Assembly: GCA_029262795.1 (NCBI GenBank)
Contig: JAJCYT010000034.1
Location: 1 to 64,000, forward strand
DNA from: Candidatus Fraserbacteria bacterium
Lineage (GTDB): Bacteria; Bipolaricaulota; Bipolaricaulia; RBG-16-55-9; JAJCYT01
Length of the DNA: 64,000 bases
Direction: 5' to 3'
Shown: positions 9,650-18,346 of the stretch, piece by piece
Position numbering within the stretch: position 1 is the stretch's first letter
Layout: each line of letters opens with the position of its first letter
Position numbers and translations under genes: made by a program
Notes under the pieces: model-generated
The model's input: only the letters and a program-made list of their open reading frames with translations
Databases searched by the model: none
What the model was told of the DNA's origin: nothing

Positions 9650-10369
9650 ATGGATTCATTATTAAAACCTCTGAATGGACTATTACACCTCATCTACCCG
9701 CTTCATTGTGCGGTCTGTGAAACGCCTATCGAGCAAAACCAACTTTGTTTTAAATGTGAAAACGATCTAAGACCACTCCCTTTAGGTCACTGTTTTCAAT
9801 GTGGTCAATGGATTGGTGGCTCAGCCACGCGCTGTTTGACGTGCGTCGAAGAAATGGCTTACAGCGGTTTCTGCTACGGCCTTTATGAGGAAACCAAACC
9901 TTTGGCCATGTTGATTCAAAAGCTCAAATACAGAGGGGACCGTGGGTTGATCCCTCTATTGGGAGAGTTGTTATTTCAGGTTTCTGTATCCGCGCCTCAA
10001 CCAGATCTCATCACTTTTGTGCCGATGCAAAAACGACGGCAGCGTCAACGTGGTTACAATCAGGCAGAGTTACTGGCGAAAGACTTGTCTGAATCGTTGG
10101 ATGTGGCAGTTCAATCTCTTCTTGCAAAAATAAAAAAAACCAAACCTCAGGCGGCCTTGCAGCGCCGCGAACGCTTGATTAACTTGGAACATGCGTTTGT
10201 GGCACGGCCTTGTGATGCTCAAACGGTATGGCTCATTGATGACGTTCGCACCACGGGGGCAACACTTCGAGCTTGTGCCAAGGCGTTGAAAGATGCAGGG
10301 GTGACTCAAGTGGTTGCTTTAACATTGGCAGCCGCACTGCCTCCGAAAGGGGTTTCCAATTCAGATTGA
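9650..10369 (+). CDS. comF: ComF family amidophosphoribosyltransferase-like protein
   Basis: 239 residues. The N-terminus carries four-Cys zinc-type motifs (CAVCETP ... CFKC; CFQCGQW ... CLTC). The C-terminal half is a type I phosphoribosyltransferase fold with the PRPP loop LIDDVRTTGATLRACAKAL. ComF proteins are linked to DNA uptake in competent bacteria, but the fold is also kept in non-competent species, so the role here is open. The ATG follows GAGGTG. It heads a run comF-MBL hydrolase-dnaG-rpoD and overlaps the next gene if that gene starts at ATT 10359. Confidence 0.9.
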   Translation: MDSLLKPLNGLLHLIYPLHCAVCETPIEQNQLCFKCENDLRPLPLGHCFQCGQWIGGSATRCLTCVEEMAYSGFCYGLYEETKPLAMLIQKLKYRGDRGLIPLLGELLFQVSVSAPQPDLITFVPMQKRRQRQRGYNQAELLAKDLSESLDVAVQSLLAKIKKTKPQAALQRRERLINLEHAFVARPCDAQTVWLIDDVRTTGATLRACAKALKDAGVTQVVALTLAAALPPKGVSNSD

Positions 10370-10949
10370 AACATTTGTTCTCACAAACTATCAGGCCAAT
10401 TGTTATTTGGTCAGCCATGAAGACAGCTTGATTGTCATTGACCCAGGGGGACCCAGTGAAGACCTCAACAATGCCATAGGAGATCGAAAGCTGGATGCCA
10501 TTCTCTGTACTCATGCTCATCCCGATCATGTTCAGGGCGTGTCGGCGTTGCTCAAGCAACAGGATGTGCCCTTCTATCTTCACCCTCTTGGAGAAGACTT
10601 GTTGGATGTCCTTGCGCCTGACATCAGTGCATTCCTGCCCATTGATGTTGAGCAGCCATTCACCGTGGGGGCATTTACATTCAAATTAATGTTCACTCCA
10701 GGACATTCGCCTGATCACGTTATTTTCATTCATGAAGCTGAAAAAATTATTTTCGTGGGGGATTTGGTATTTGCAGGCAGTATTGGGCGCGTGGATTTAC
10801 CAGGGAGCGATCCTGCTGCCATGATGCATTCGTTGCAAACATTGCTGAACCTTTCTGAAGACTATACGCTGTATTCGGGGCATGGACCGGTGACCACACT
10901 GGATCAGGAGCGACAGACCAACCCCTTTTTGCTGCAACTGAACAACTGA
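10359..10949 (+). CDS. MBL-fold metallo-hydrolase (glyoxalase II-like), probable ATT start
   Basis: About 196 residues. Zinc motifs HAHPDH, the later GHSPDHV and GHGP identify the metallo-beta-lactamase fold of the small glyoxalase II-like hydrolases. The ORF track starts at TTG 10407, but that removes the first conserved strand. Reading upstream in frame gives IQIETFVLTNYQANCYLVSHEDS, the usual N-terminus of this family, with no ATG, GTG or TTG available before a stop at 10320. An ATT at 10359 with AAAGGGG six bases upstream is the best start; it overlaps the end of comF by 11 bases, implying translational coupling. The start is inferred; the family call is firm. Confidence 0.85.
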   Translation: MQIETFVLTNYQANCYLVSHEDSLIVIDPGGPSEDLNNAIGDRKLDAILCTHAHPDHVQGVSALLKQQDVPFYLHPLGEDLLDVLAPDISAFLPIDVEQPFTVGAFTFKLMFTPGHSPDHVIFIHEAEKIIFVGDLVFAGSIGRVDLPGSDPAAMMHSLQTLLNLSEDYTLYSGHGPVTTLDQERQTNPFLLQLNN

Positions 10950-10959
10950 GGGGATCATC

Positions 10960-12690
10960 ATGCAGGACCGTCAAGCGATCAAAGAATCTGTTCGAGCCAG
11001 GATAGATATGGTCGATTTGGTGGGCCGCTATGTGGGGCTTCGACAGCAGGGCAGCAACTTTTCTGGACTATGTCCCTTTCATGAAGAAAAATCACCGTCA
11101 TTTACTGTGAGTCAGGAAAAAGGCGTGTTCCACTGTTTCGGCTGCAAAGCCGGTGGGGATGCCTTTGAGTTCATCATGCGTATCGAAAAACTCGATTTCC
11201 CTCAAGCGTTGGAATTTCTGGCCAACCAGGTTGGGATTGACATTCCCAAGCCTGGGCAAAAAGATTCGCCACAACAGCAACTCCGTCAACTCAATGAACA
11301 AATTGCCACGTATTACGAACGCGTTCTTGCATCACCGGAGGGTCAGGAAGCCGTTGATTATTTAAAAAATCGTGGGTTGGATGGCAAGACAGCGAAAAAA
11401 TTTCGTATCGGGTTTGCCAAAGCAGGTTGGCAGAATCTCATCAGTCAGTTCACCACGCAACAGGAACATTTAAAAACATTGGGCATGGCAGTGGTCAATC
11501 AACAGGGAAGAATTTATGATCGATTTCGAGATCGAATTATGTTTCCGTTGTGCGACGCGCAGGGACAGGTGGTTGGCTTTGCCGGTCGGCAGCTTCACCC
11601 TGAAGAAGGCTCTCCCAAGTATGTCAACACGCCGGTCACGCCTTTGTTGCAAAAAGGCACATTGCTTTACGGCATCGACCTGGCTGGCCCTGCCGCACGT
11701 GAGTCGGGACAGCTGGTTTTGATGGAAGGCTACACGGACGTCATCGCGGCACATCAAAATGGAATACACAATGTTGTCGCCAGTATGGGTACGGCGCTGA
11801 CCAAAACCCAGGCGCGCTTATGTGGGCGTTTCACGCAACGGGTGATTTTGGCCTTTGACCAGGACACCGCCGGCCAATTGGCCACGCTGCGGGGGATTCA
11901 GTCACTGCTTGAGGAAGGGTTGGAAGTGGGCATGATTCAACTGGAACCAGGGCACGATCCTGACACATATATCCAGGAAAATGGGGTCGAAAAATTTGCC
12001 GCCCTCTTGAAAAATTCTCGATCTTTCTTTGAAATGTATATAGACATGCTGCTCAAACAACATGACGTTTCGGGGTTCAATGGGAAACAGCAGGTGCTCA
12101 ATGACGCATTGCCTTTTTTAAAAGGCCTGAGCAATCTGCACTGGCGTAGCCATTTGGTCAGTGAGTTGTCTGCCGCATTGGATCTGCCCAATGAAGACAT
12201 TGTCCAAATGTTACGTGCGCCACAAAAGGCACTTGCAACATCTGATCAGAGTCCGCACAATGAAAATATCGGGCATTTGAATCAGGAAGAGCAATTGTTT
12301 TACTTTTTGATTCACGGGCATTTGTCCTTCGAGCGTGCGACGTCCGAGCTGGAAATGGAAGATTTCGCTCGGTACGGTGGGTTATGGAAGTTGCTAAAGG
12401 GGTGTCATCAACAAAAAGGGTCTGTGCAATTGGAACATTTATATGAGTTTGTTGATGACACGTGGAAAACTGAGCTTAGTCGGTTAAGTGTGAGTGAGAA
12501 TGTCCATGCCGACAACATCACTCGTGGGGTTGAAGAGGTGTTGCAGCACTTTAAAGCCAATCGTTTTGAAAAACAGATTCGACGTCTAGAAACAAGTATT
12601 CGTGAGGCAGAATCTGTAGGAGATGGTGAACAAGCCAAAGTGTTACAACAGCAATTACTAGATGTTCAGCGATCCAAGAAAGCACAATAG
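10960..12690 (+). CDS. dnaG: DNA primase
   Basis: 576 residues. Makes RNA primers at the replication fork. The N-terminal CHC2 zinc finger is intact (CPFHEEKSPSFTVSQEKGVFHCFGC), followed by the catalytic core and Toprim domain (LVLMEGYTDVIAAHQNG; AFDQDTAG), then a DnaB-interaction C-terminal region. The ATG follows GAGGGGATC. Ten bases separate it from the MBL gene and 18 from rpoD, preserving the dnaG-rpoD part of the macromolecular synthesis operon; rpsU, which heads that operon in enterobacteria, is absent here. Confidence 0.97.
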   Translation: MQDRQAIKESVRARIDMVDLVGRYVGLRQQGSNFSGLCPFHEEKSPSFTVSQEKGVFHCFGCKAGGDAFEFIMRIEKLDFPQALEFLANQVGIDIPKPGQKDSPQQQLRQLNEQIATYYERVLASPEGQEAVDYLKNRGLDGKTAKKFRIGFAKAGWQNLISQFTTQQEHLKTLGMAVVNQQGRIYDRFRDRIMFPLCDAQGQVVGFAGRQLHPEEGSPKYVNTPVTPLLQKGTLLYGIDLAGPAARESGQLVLMEGYTDVIAAHQNGIHNVVASMGTALTKTQARLCGRFTQRVILAFDQDTAGQLATLRGIQSLLEEGLEVGMIQLEPGHDPDTYIQENGVEKFAALLKNSRSFFEMYIDMLLKQHDVSGFNGKQQVLNDALPFLKGLSNLHWRSHLVSELSAALDLPNEDIVQMLRAPQKALATSDQSPHNENIGHLNQEEQLFYFLIHGHLSFERATSELEMEDFARYGGLWKLLKGCHQQKGSVQLEHLYEFVDDTWKTELSRLSVSENVHADNITRGVEEVLQHFKANRFEKQIRRLETSIREAESVGDGEQAKVLQQQLLDVQRSKKAQ

Positions 12691-12708
12691 GGGAGAGGAA
12701 AGGCGCAT

Positions 12709-13794
12709 ATGCTAGAAAACAATTCCATCCAAGAAAACGGTTTTGATGCAACTGCACTCGATCAAGAAACGGCAGTGGTTGACATTGATGCTGAAGTGAT
12801 CAAAAGCGAAAACGTTTCATCCAACGGTGAAGATGTCGAAGTTTTTGTCATGCCCGAAGCCGAAGAAGGCACCTTTGACGAAAATTTCAACGTGGAAGAA
12901 AACGAATTCGATGAGACCGAGTTGATCAATGAACCGATTGGCAATGCCAGCATTGATCCCGTTAAAGTCTATCTTCAGGAAATCGGTCGCACCCCTCTGC
13001 TGACTCGCGAACAAGAAGTCGAACTGGCTCGCCGCATCCAAATGGGTGACGGTCAGGCCCGCGAACAACTGATCACCGCCAACCTGCGCCTGGTGGTGTC
13101 TATCGCAAAAAAATACATTGGTCGCAACATGTCGTTCCTCGATCTCATCCAAGAAGGCAACATGGGCTTGATGCGCGCCGTGGAAAAATTTGACTATACC
13201 AAAGGCTATAAATTCTCCACCTATGCCACCTGGTGGATTCGCCAGGCCATCACTCGCGCCATTGCAGATCAATCCCGCACTATTCGTATTCCTATTCATA
13301 TGATCGAAACCGTGCGCGAGTTGCAGCGTGTTAAAAAAGAACACGTTCGAGAGCATGGAGAAGCGCCAGATTTGAAAGAACTTTCCAAACAGTTGGGTCT
13401 GTCTCCTGAAAAAATTCGCCGCGTGGAAAACGTGTCTCAGTTCACCGTGTCTTTGGAACGCCCTGTGGGCGACGACGATGATGACACGATGGGTGATTTT
13501 CTTCAGGATGAGCAAGCCACTTCTCCAGTTAAAGAAACGTTACGTTCTTTGCTGAAAGAAGAACTGGATTCCGCCATCGATCAATTGAGTGATCGTGAAC
13601 GCCAAATTCTCATCCTGCGTTACGGCCTCAAAGACGATCACCAGCGCACCCTCAAAGACGTGGCCCGCGAGTTTAACATCACCCGCGAACGCGTGCGTCA
13701 AATCGAAATCAAGGCGCTGGAAAAACTTAAGCATCCCAAGCGTAAAGAAAAATTGCAAAAATATAGAGAAATGCTCCACAACGAAGAAGTTTAA
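12709..13794 (+). CDS. rpoD: RNA polymerase primary sigma factor (sigma-70/RpoD)
   Basis: 361 residues. After an acidic N-terminal stretch of about 80 residues come region 1.2 ([21 protein letters not shown]), region 2 ([61 protein letters not shown]), region 3 and region 4 ([15 protein letters not shown] ... [19 protein letters not shown]). There is no large non-conserved insert, so it resembles the shorter RpoD/SigA type. The ATG follows GGGGAGAGG. It is the last gene of the comF-MBL-dnaG-rpoD run. Confidence 0.97.
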   Translation: MLENNSIQENGFDATALDQETAVVDIDAEVIKSENVSSNGEDVEVFVMPEAEEGTFDENFNVEENEFDETELINEPIGNASIDPVKVYLQEIGRTPLLTREQEVELARRIQMGDGQAREQLITANLRLVVSIAKKYIGRNMSFLDLIQEGNMGLMRAVEKFDYTKGYKFSTYATWWIRQAITRAIADQSRTIRIPIHMIETVRELQRVKKEHVREHGEAPDLKELSKQLGLSPEKIRRVENVSQFTVSLERPVGDDDDDTMGDFLQDEQATSPVKETLRSLLKEELDSAIDQLSDRERQILILRYGLKDDHQRTLKDVAREFNITRERVRQIEIKALEKLKHPKRKEKLQKYREMLHNEEV

Positions 13795-13864
13795 CGATTA
13801 GCCATTGCCACTTGAGTGAGAACTTTGGCTTGCTTCTTTTTATGAATGGGGTTTTTATCTGTAG

Positions 13865-13901
13865 TTTAAATCAGATTGATCTATGCCTGATCTGATTTAA
13901 A
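13865..13901. repeat. inverted repeat between rpoD and the converging small gene
   Basis: TTTAAATCAGAT and ATCTGATTTAAA form a 12-bp stem around a 13-base loop and overlap the stop codon of the converging 143-codon gene. There is no following T-run on either strand, so it is a weak terminator candidate at best. Confidence 0.4.
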
Positions 13902-14328
13902 AGCTGTAGCGCATGCCCACTGCCATGGATTCCAACAAACCTGTGGCGTAATTGGGCGAGATGCCTAGATTGAAAAAAGCAGCGAAGTTTGATTCAGGGA
14001 TATTGGCTTCCAGTCCGACCAAACCGGCCCACTTTAAAACGGATACATCCTCAAAGGCGATTTGTCCTGTGCCGCCAATAAAAGGCTGAATGGTGCTTTC
14101 GTTGAAATCCCATGTGCCCAAAAACAGTTTTGCAGAAGCATAGGCTTCCAGTTTAGACAGGTCGGTGCGCAGGGGCATACCGATTTCGAGCGAGGCAAAT
14201 TCCATTTTAAAGCTGCCAAATGCAGCCAAGGGCGCTTGAAGACCCACGCTGAGTTGAGCCAGTCCAGTGGATGAGAAAAAGCTGACAAAGGTGATCAATA
14301 AAAGAAATACAATCCCTATTCTAAACAT
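13897..14328 (-). CDS. small secreted beta-rich protein, probable outer-membrane barrel
   Basis: 143 residues with a signal peptide (MFRIGIVFLLLITFVSFFSSTGLAQ). The mature part has alternating hydrophobic strands (FKMEFASLEIGMPL, AYASAKLFLGTWDF, AVGMRYSF) and ends in Phe, as outer-membrane beta-barrels often do. No family recognised. GAGAGGG precedes the ATG. It converges with rpoD and lies 31 bases downstream of yebC on the same strand, so it may be read through from yebC. Confidence 0.7.
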   Translation of the reverse strand: MFRIGIVFLLLITFVSFFSSTGLAQLSVGLQAPLAAFGSFKMEFASLEIGMPLRTDLSKLEAYASAKLFLGTWDFNESTIQPFIGGTGQIAFEDVSVLKWAGLVGLEANIPESNFAAFFNLGISPNYATGLLESMAVGMRYSF

Positions 14329-14359
14329 GCGCCCTCTCTATGAAAATTATTGGCGTTGG

Positions 14360-15106
14360 TTACAAGGTTTCAAACACTTCGTCAGGTACTTCGAAATTGG
14401 CATAGGCATCTTGAACATCTTCGTGATCGTCAAGGGCCTGGAAAAATTTGACGATGCGTTCTGCCGCCTTGCCTTTGAGTTTGATCGTATTTTGCGGCAC
14501 CATGGTGATGCTGTTTTCACCAGGCTCGATCCCCGCCTGCTTGACCCCATCCACTAAGGCGCTGGTCTGACCAGGGTCACAGTAAAGCTGAATCGTTTCG
14601 CCATCGTCTTCCAAATCTTCTGCGCCCCAGTCCATGGCCTCGAGCAAAAAATCTTCAGGGTCTGTGGTCAGATTGCTCTTGCTGATGCTGACGACACCTT
14701 TACGATCAAACATCCAGGCCACGGAACCACCCAGTGAACCACCGCCCTGGTCGAACATCTGGCGAATTTCGGCTGCTGTACGATTTTTGTTGTCAGTGAT
14801 GACGTTGAGCATGATGGCCACGCCATCCGGCCCATAACCTTCGTAAGTGATTTCTTCATAGCTGATACCAGGAATTTCGCCAGTTGCACGCTTGATGGCG
14901 CGATCGATATTGTCTTTAGGCATGTTGGCTGCCTTGGCGCGATCCAGTGCGGCAGACAGTCGAATGTTGGCACCCGGATCAGGACCGCCGCCTTGCTTCA
15001 CGGACATTGTGATCTCTTTGGCTATTCTAGAAAACACCTTACCGCGTGCTTGATCCTGGCGTTCTTTGCGATGTTTGATATTGGCAAACTTCGAATGACC
15101 AGCCAT
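14360..15106 (-). CDS. yebC: YebC/PmpR family protein
   Basis: 248 residues, the family's usual length. The start MAGHSKFANIKHRKERQDQARGKVFSRIAKEI is diagnostic, and further conserved blocks follow (GGGPDPGANIRLSAALDRAKAANMPKDNIDRAIKRATG; YEGYGPDGVAIM; FDQGGGSLGGSVAWMFDRKG). Known roles are DNA-binding regulation and, more recently, relief of ribosome stalling; which applies here is unknown. GAGGTGA precedes the ATG. In many genomes yebC neighbours the ruvC-ruvA-ruvB genes; here none is adjacent. Confidence 0.95.
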   Translation of the reverse strand: MAGHSKFANIKHRKERQDQARGKVFSRIAKEITMSVKQGGGPDPGANIRLSAALDRAKAANMPKDNIDRAIKRATGEIPGISYEEITYEGYGPDGVAIMLNVITDNKNRTAAEIRQMFDQGGGSLGGSVAWMFDRKGVVSISKSNLTTDPEDFLLEAMDWGAEDLEDDGETIQLYCDPGQTSALVDGVKQAGIEPGENSITMVPQNTIKLKGKAAERIVKFFQALDDHEDVQDAYANFEVPDEVFETL

Positions 15107-15302
15107 AAACTCACCTCGTTTCGTAAATCTTCATTAATGTAACCAAAGACAAGACCCAGAACAAGTCAACATTTGCTCAAGGGTTTTGACTGAAAACAGC
15201 CTTTGTTTCATTCATATTTGGCCAGTGTTAACAGATTTATTGACGCTGTCAAACGTTTGACAGTCTATCCTTTGCCACATATAATCGTGCTCGCAAAACA
15301 TT

Positions 15303-15377
15303 GGCGGCGTAGCCAAGTGGTAAGGCAAGGGTCTGCAAAACCCTCATCCCCCGGTTCGATTCCGGGCGCCGCCTCCA
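15303..15377 (+). tRNA. tRNA-Cys (GCA), CCA encoded
   Basis: Acceptor GGCGGCG pairs with CGCCGCC. The D stem is GCC/GGC. The anticodon stem AGGGT/ACCCT carries loop CTGCAAA, giving anticodon GCA. The T arm is CCCGG-TTCGATT-CCGGG. Discriminator T is followed by an encoded CCA. All stems pair perfectly. Confidence 0.96.
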
Positions 15378-15390
15378 ATTTTTCCATTTG

Positions 15391-15538
15391 ACCAACGAAC
15401 GTTGATTTTATTGACAAACAAGGTTTTGAAAAGTTAATAAAAGAAGCTTTCGAAAGGTCTTTAAAAGTGAACGATCCAGAACAAACTGATGTCGTGTTCA
15501 AATGCAGTAATAGCAACAAAGATTCGTTCGCCGAATAA
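15391..15538 (+). pseudogene. possible coding remnant between the two tRNAs
   Basis: An open frame of 48 codons ending at TAA 15536-15538 reads VDFIDKQGFEKLIKEAFERSLKV and onward, with an amphipathic, protein-like composition. It has no ATG, GTG or TTG in frame after the stop near 15389. I read it as the tail of a decayed gene in the same eroded stretch as the recombinase remnant. No family recognised. Confidence 0.3.
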
Positions 15539-15543
15539 AAAAT

Positions 15544-15618
15544 GGGCGGTTAGCTCAGGGGAAGAGCGTCTGCTTGACGTGCAGAAGGTCATTGGTTCAA
15601 TTCCATTACCGCCCACCA
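15544..15618 (+). tRNA. tRNA-Val (GAC), CCA encoded
   Basis: Acceptor GGGCGGT pairs with ACCGCCC. The D stem is GCTC/GAGC. The anticodon stem TCTGC/GCAGA holds loop TTGACGT, giving anticodon GAC. The T loop TTCAATT is normal, but the T stem ATTGG/CCATT has one T-T mismatch. Discriminator A and an encoded CCA follow. A recombinase remnant begins 60 bases downstream, the usual position for an element integrated at a tRNA gene. Confidence 0.93.
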
Positions 15619-15678
15619 ATATAGAGATAATCCCCATATGAATTAGAAAATCTATATTTTTGTATCTAGCTTTTTTCT

Positions 15679-16436
15679 TTGTCAAAACCACAGAATATTT
15701 CCGATAAGACGCAGTTCACAGAGCAAGAATTTTCCCTGAATGAAGCCGCCCTTTTATTTGTTCAACATGGCAGGCTTCATGGAAGATCGAAAAAAAACAT
15801 TGAACTTTATGAATGGGTTTTCAAAGTTGTCGAATCAAAATTAGGCAACCTAAATCTAAATGATTTGGACACGACTCAAGTTGAGGAAATTGCTAGCAAA
15901 CCTTTACGACTTAGAATGGAAAGTGTCCAGTATTAGTATCATTCATCGAGTTCTAAACGCCTTTTTAAATTGGACTAATCAGAGAGCAAGTCTTAGAACA
16001 CAACCCTCTTACCAATATTCCGTCACCAAAAACACCCACTGTCTATCCTTTCATGCTTGATGACTATCAAGTGCTGGCCATTTTGAAAGCCAGTTCAAGG
16101 AAAGGAAAAAATGGCGTCAGAAACTATGCCATCATTTTGTTGTTCCTAGATTGCGGCTTGAGATTATCTGAGTTGACGAATCTAAGGTTAGCTGGGCTAT
16201 CTCTCCATCATCGTAGTCTAAGAGTGCAGGGGAAAGGCGCTAAAGAAAGGATGGTTTATTTAGGCGAGCGTACCTCTAAAGTTCTCAGAAAATGGCTTGC
16301 GTATCGTGGACAAAACCTAGGTTTTTCAGACCATATTTTTCTTGATAGAAAGGGTGATCCTGGACCTACTAGATGGGGCAGGCCACAACCCTTGATGATG
16401 ATTGACAGTCATTGTAACAAGGGTCGAAAAAATTAA
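15679..16436 (+). pseudogene. decayed tyrosine recombinase / phage-type integrase
   Basis: The gene is spread over three frames. Frame 1 (15679 to about 15900) has a SAM-like N-terminal domain (SLNEAALLFVQHGRLHGRSKKNIELYEWVFKVVE). A shift near 15900 leads to SIIHRVLNAFLNWTNQ in a second frame. A shift near 15990 leads into the catalytic domain (TVYPFMLDDYQVLAILKAS, then NYAIILLFLDCGLRLSELTNL with the first catalytic Arg, and GKGAKERMVYLG). The frame then ends before any HxxR box or Tyr nucleophile. Two frameshifts plus C-terminal loss make it inactive. Probably a relic of an element that integrated at tRNA-Val. Confidence 0.85.
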
Positions 16437-16530
16437 ACAAGCTGATGCAGATCCAAGGGCAGAATCAACTTATACAGCTTCAACCTGTGGATTTTGGCCT
16501 AAACGAGATGCAGATCGCCATTTGTTGTGA
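16402..16530 (+). pseudogene. possible 42-codon coding scrap upstream of recA
   Basis: It opens at TTG 16402 directly after two in-frame stops and runs to TGA at 16528, reading VEKIKQADADPRAESTYT and then CGFWPKRDADRHLL. The composition looks protein-like, but there is no Shine-Dalgarno and no recognised family. Perhaps the displaced tail of a gene lost with the integrase region. Confidence 0.25.
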
Positions 16531-16540
16531 TGTAGAGGGC

Positions 16541-16569
16541 TTGACAATTATGTCTATTATGTGTATTGT
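16541..16569 (+). promoter_or_regulatory. sigma-70-type promoter of recA
   Basis: TTGACA, a 17-base spacer, then TATTGT, placing the transcript start near 16576 and about 42 bases before the ATG at 16618. The -35 box is a perfect match. I could not identify a LexA operator with confidence. Confidence 0.6.
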
Positions 16570-16617
16570 ATAAAAAACATATTGAGTTTAAGTTGGCAGG
16601 AGACAGGAGTGAATGTT

Positions 16618-17772
16618 ATGATGACGACAACTACAATAGCCAAAAACACGAACAAAGGTGGGGATGCTGTGGGTAAAAAAGAAGTTTTAAATACCGTACT
16701 GGATCAGATTAAGAAACAACATGGTGAAGGCTCCATTATGTGGTTGGGTGACAACACACAGATGGATGTGTCCACCATTCCAACAGGGTCTTTGGCTCTG
16801 GATGCCGCATTGGGCGTTGGTGGCGTGCCTCGTGGTCGCATCATCGAAGTGTATGGTCCGGAAGCTTCTGGGAAAACCACCTTGGCACTCCATATTGTGT
16901 CTGAAGCTCAGAAACTGGGTGGCGTCACTGCTTTTGTCGATGCTGAACACGCGTTGGATCCGAAGTATGCCGAATCCATTGGCATTAATCTGGACGAAAT
17001 TCTGATTTCTCAGCCGAACTCTGGTGAACAGGCACTCGAAATTACCGAAAAACTGGTCCGCAGCGGCGCATTGGACGTCGTCGTGGTCGATTCTGTGGCC
17101 GCTTTGGTGCCTGAAGCTGAAATCGCAGGCAACATGGGCGATGCTCAGGTGGGGTTGCAAGCCCGCCTGATGAGTCAGGCCATGCGTAAATTGTCCGGCG
17201 CAATCAGTCAGACCAAAACAGTTGTTATTTTTATTAACCAGGTTCGTCAGAACATCACTGGCATGTCCTGGGGGCCAAAGACCACCACATCTGGCGGTTT
17301 GGCATTAAAGTTCTACGCCTCTGTGCGTATGGATGTGCGCCGCATTGGCACCATCAGCGAAGGCGACGACAAAGTGGGCAACGAAACGCTGGTCAAAGTT
17401 GCCAAGAACAAAGTGGCACCCCCGTTTAAAGAAGCTCATTTTGATATTATTTTCGGCAAAGGCATTGTGCGTGAACGCGATTTGATTCATGCTGGTGTGG
17501 CTGCTGGTGAAGTGAAGAAAAAAGGCGCATGGTTCTCTTATGGCGATGTCCAATTGGGCCAAGGCTTGAGCAAGAGTGCCGATCACTTGCTGGAAAATCC
17601 AGATATGGCCAAAGAGATCGAAATGAAAATTCGCACCCATGCTGGTTTGCCAGTAGGCGAAACCATTTCCATGCCGAGCCCTGAAGTGCTGGAAGAAGCC
17701 GAAGACGACGCAGCACCAAAAGCCAAGGCCACCAAGAAGACGACAAAGGCCAAGAGTGCCGCAGCCGACTGA
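16618..17772 (+). CDS. recA: recombinase RecA
   Basis: 384 residues from ATG 16618. ATP-dependent strand exchange and SOS coprotease. Walker [26 protein letters not shown]1/L2 region ([42 protein letters not shown]) and the C-terminal domain are all present. The tail is Lys/Ala-rich with a short acidic run ([16 protein letters not shown]). The ORF track extends 57 bases upstream through the promoter; CAGGAG eight bases before tandem ATGs at 16618/16621 supports the later start. recX overlaps its 3' end. Confidence 0.97.
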   Translation: MMTTTTIAKNTNKGGDAVGKKEVLNTVLDQIKKQHGEGSIMWLGDNTQMDVSTIPTGSLALDAALGVGGVPRGRIIEVYGPEASGKTTLALHIVSEAQKLGGVTAFVDAEHALDPKYAESIGINLDEILISQPNSGEQALEITEKLVRSGALDVVVVDSVAALVPEAEIAGNMGDAQVGLQARLMSQAMRKLSGAISQTKTVVIFINQVRQNITGMSWGPKTTTSGGLALKFYASVRMDVRRIGTISEGDDKVGNETLVKVAKNKVAPPFKEAHFDIIFGKGIVRERDLIHAGVAAGEVKKKGAWFSYGDVQLGQGLSKSADHLLENPDMAKEIEMKIRTHAGLPVGETISMPSPEVLEEAEDDAAPKAKATKKTTKAKSAAAD

Positions 17773-18235
17773 GCAGCAACAAGCCGCACGTGAAGCTGTT
17801 TATCAGTTGATCAAATTTCGCCCTCAGAGTGTGGGCGAAGTCCAGCAAAAGTTAAAACGAAAAGGTTATGACGCCCAGGTGATTGATGAAACGATCACCT
17901 GGGCGCTTTCATCTGGGCTGCTCGATGATGAAAAATTCGCCGAGCTTTGGGTCTATGATCGCATGGTTCGACGTTCTATGGGGGCGCAGCGCTTGAAGAT
18001 GGAGCTACGCCTCAAAGGTGTATCGCAAGACAACATCGACAACGCGCTGTCCAGCATCGAATCTGATGAACAGGAAATGATTCGTGATTTAATCGAGCAG
18101 CGCATGTCCATGTATCGTGGTCTGGAACATGAAAAACGTCAGCGACGCATCGTGTCCTTTTTGCTCAACCGTGGGTTTTCTTATGGAGATATTTTTTCAG
18201 TGCTAAAGACCATTAAATTTGACACGGATGTTTGA
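17756..18235 (+). CDS. recX: RecX family regulator of RecA
   Basis: 159 residues. Three-helix RecX repeats are visible ([105 protein letters not shown]). RecX binds RecA filaments and limits their activity. GTG at 17756 lies inside the end of recA, a 17-base overlap that favours coupled translation and fixes the stoichiometry low. Confidence 0.92.
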   Translation: MPQPTEQQQAAREAVYQLIKFRPQSVGEVQQKLKRKGYDAQVIDETITWALSSGLLDDEKFAELWVYDRMVRRSMGAQRLKMELRLKGVSQDNIDNALSSIESDEQEMIRDLIEQRMSMYRGLEHEKRQRRIVSFLLNRGFSYGDIFSVLKTIKFDTDV

Positions 18236-18278
18236 ACTGATAGATTTTATAAGACAGCAGTGAGTGGCTGGGAAATGT

Positions 18279-18315
18279 AAAACAGGGACACGACAAACTG
18301 TCGTGTCCCTGTTTT
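18279..18315. terminator. bidirectional terminator, recX / 928-codon gene
   Basis: A 17-bp perfect stem AAAACAGGGACACGACA / TGTCGTGTCCCTGTTTT around loop AAC, followed by CTTTTTC. It lies between converging genes and can serve both. Confidence 0.92.
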
Positions 18316-18346
18316 CTTTTTCATGTTTAACTTAAAAAACGTTGGC

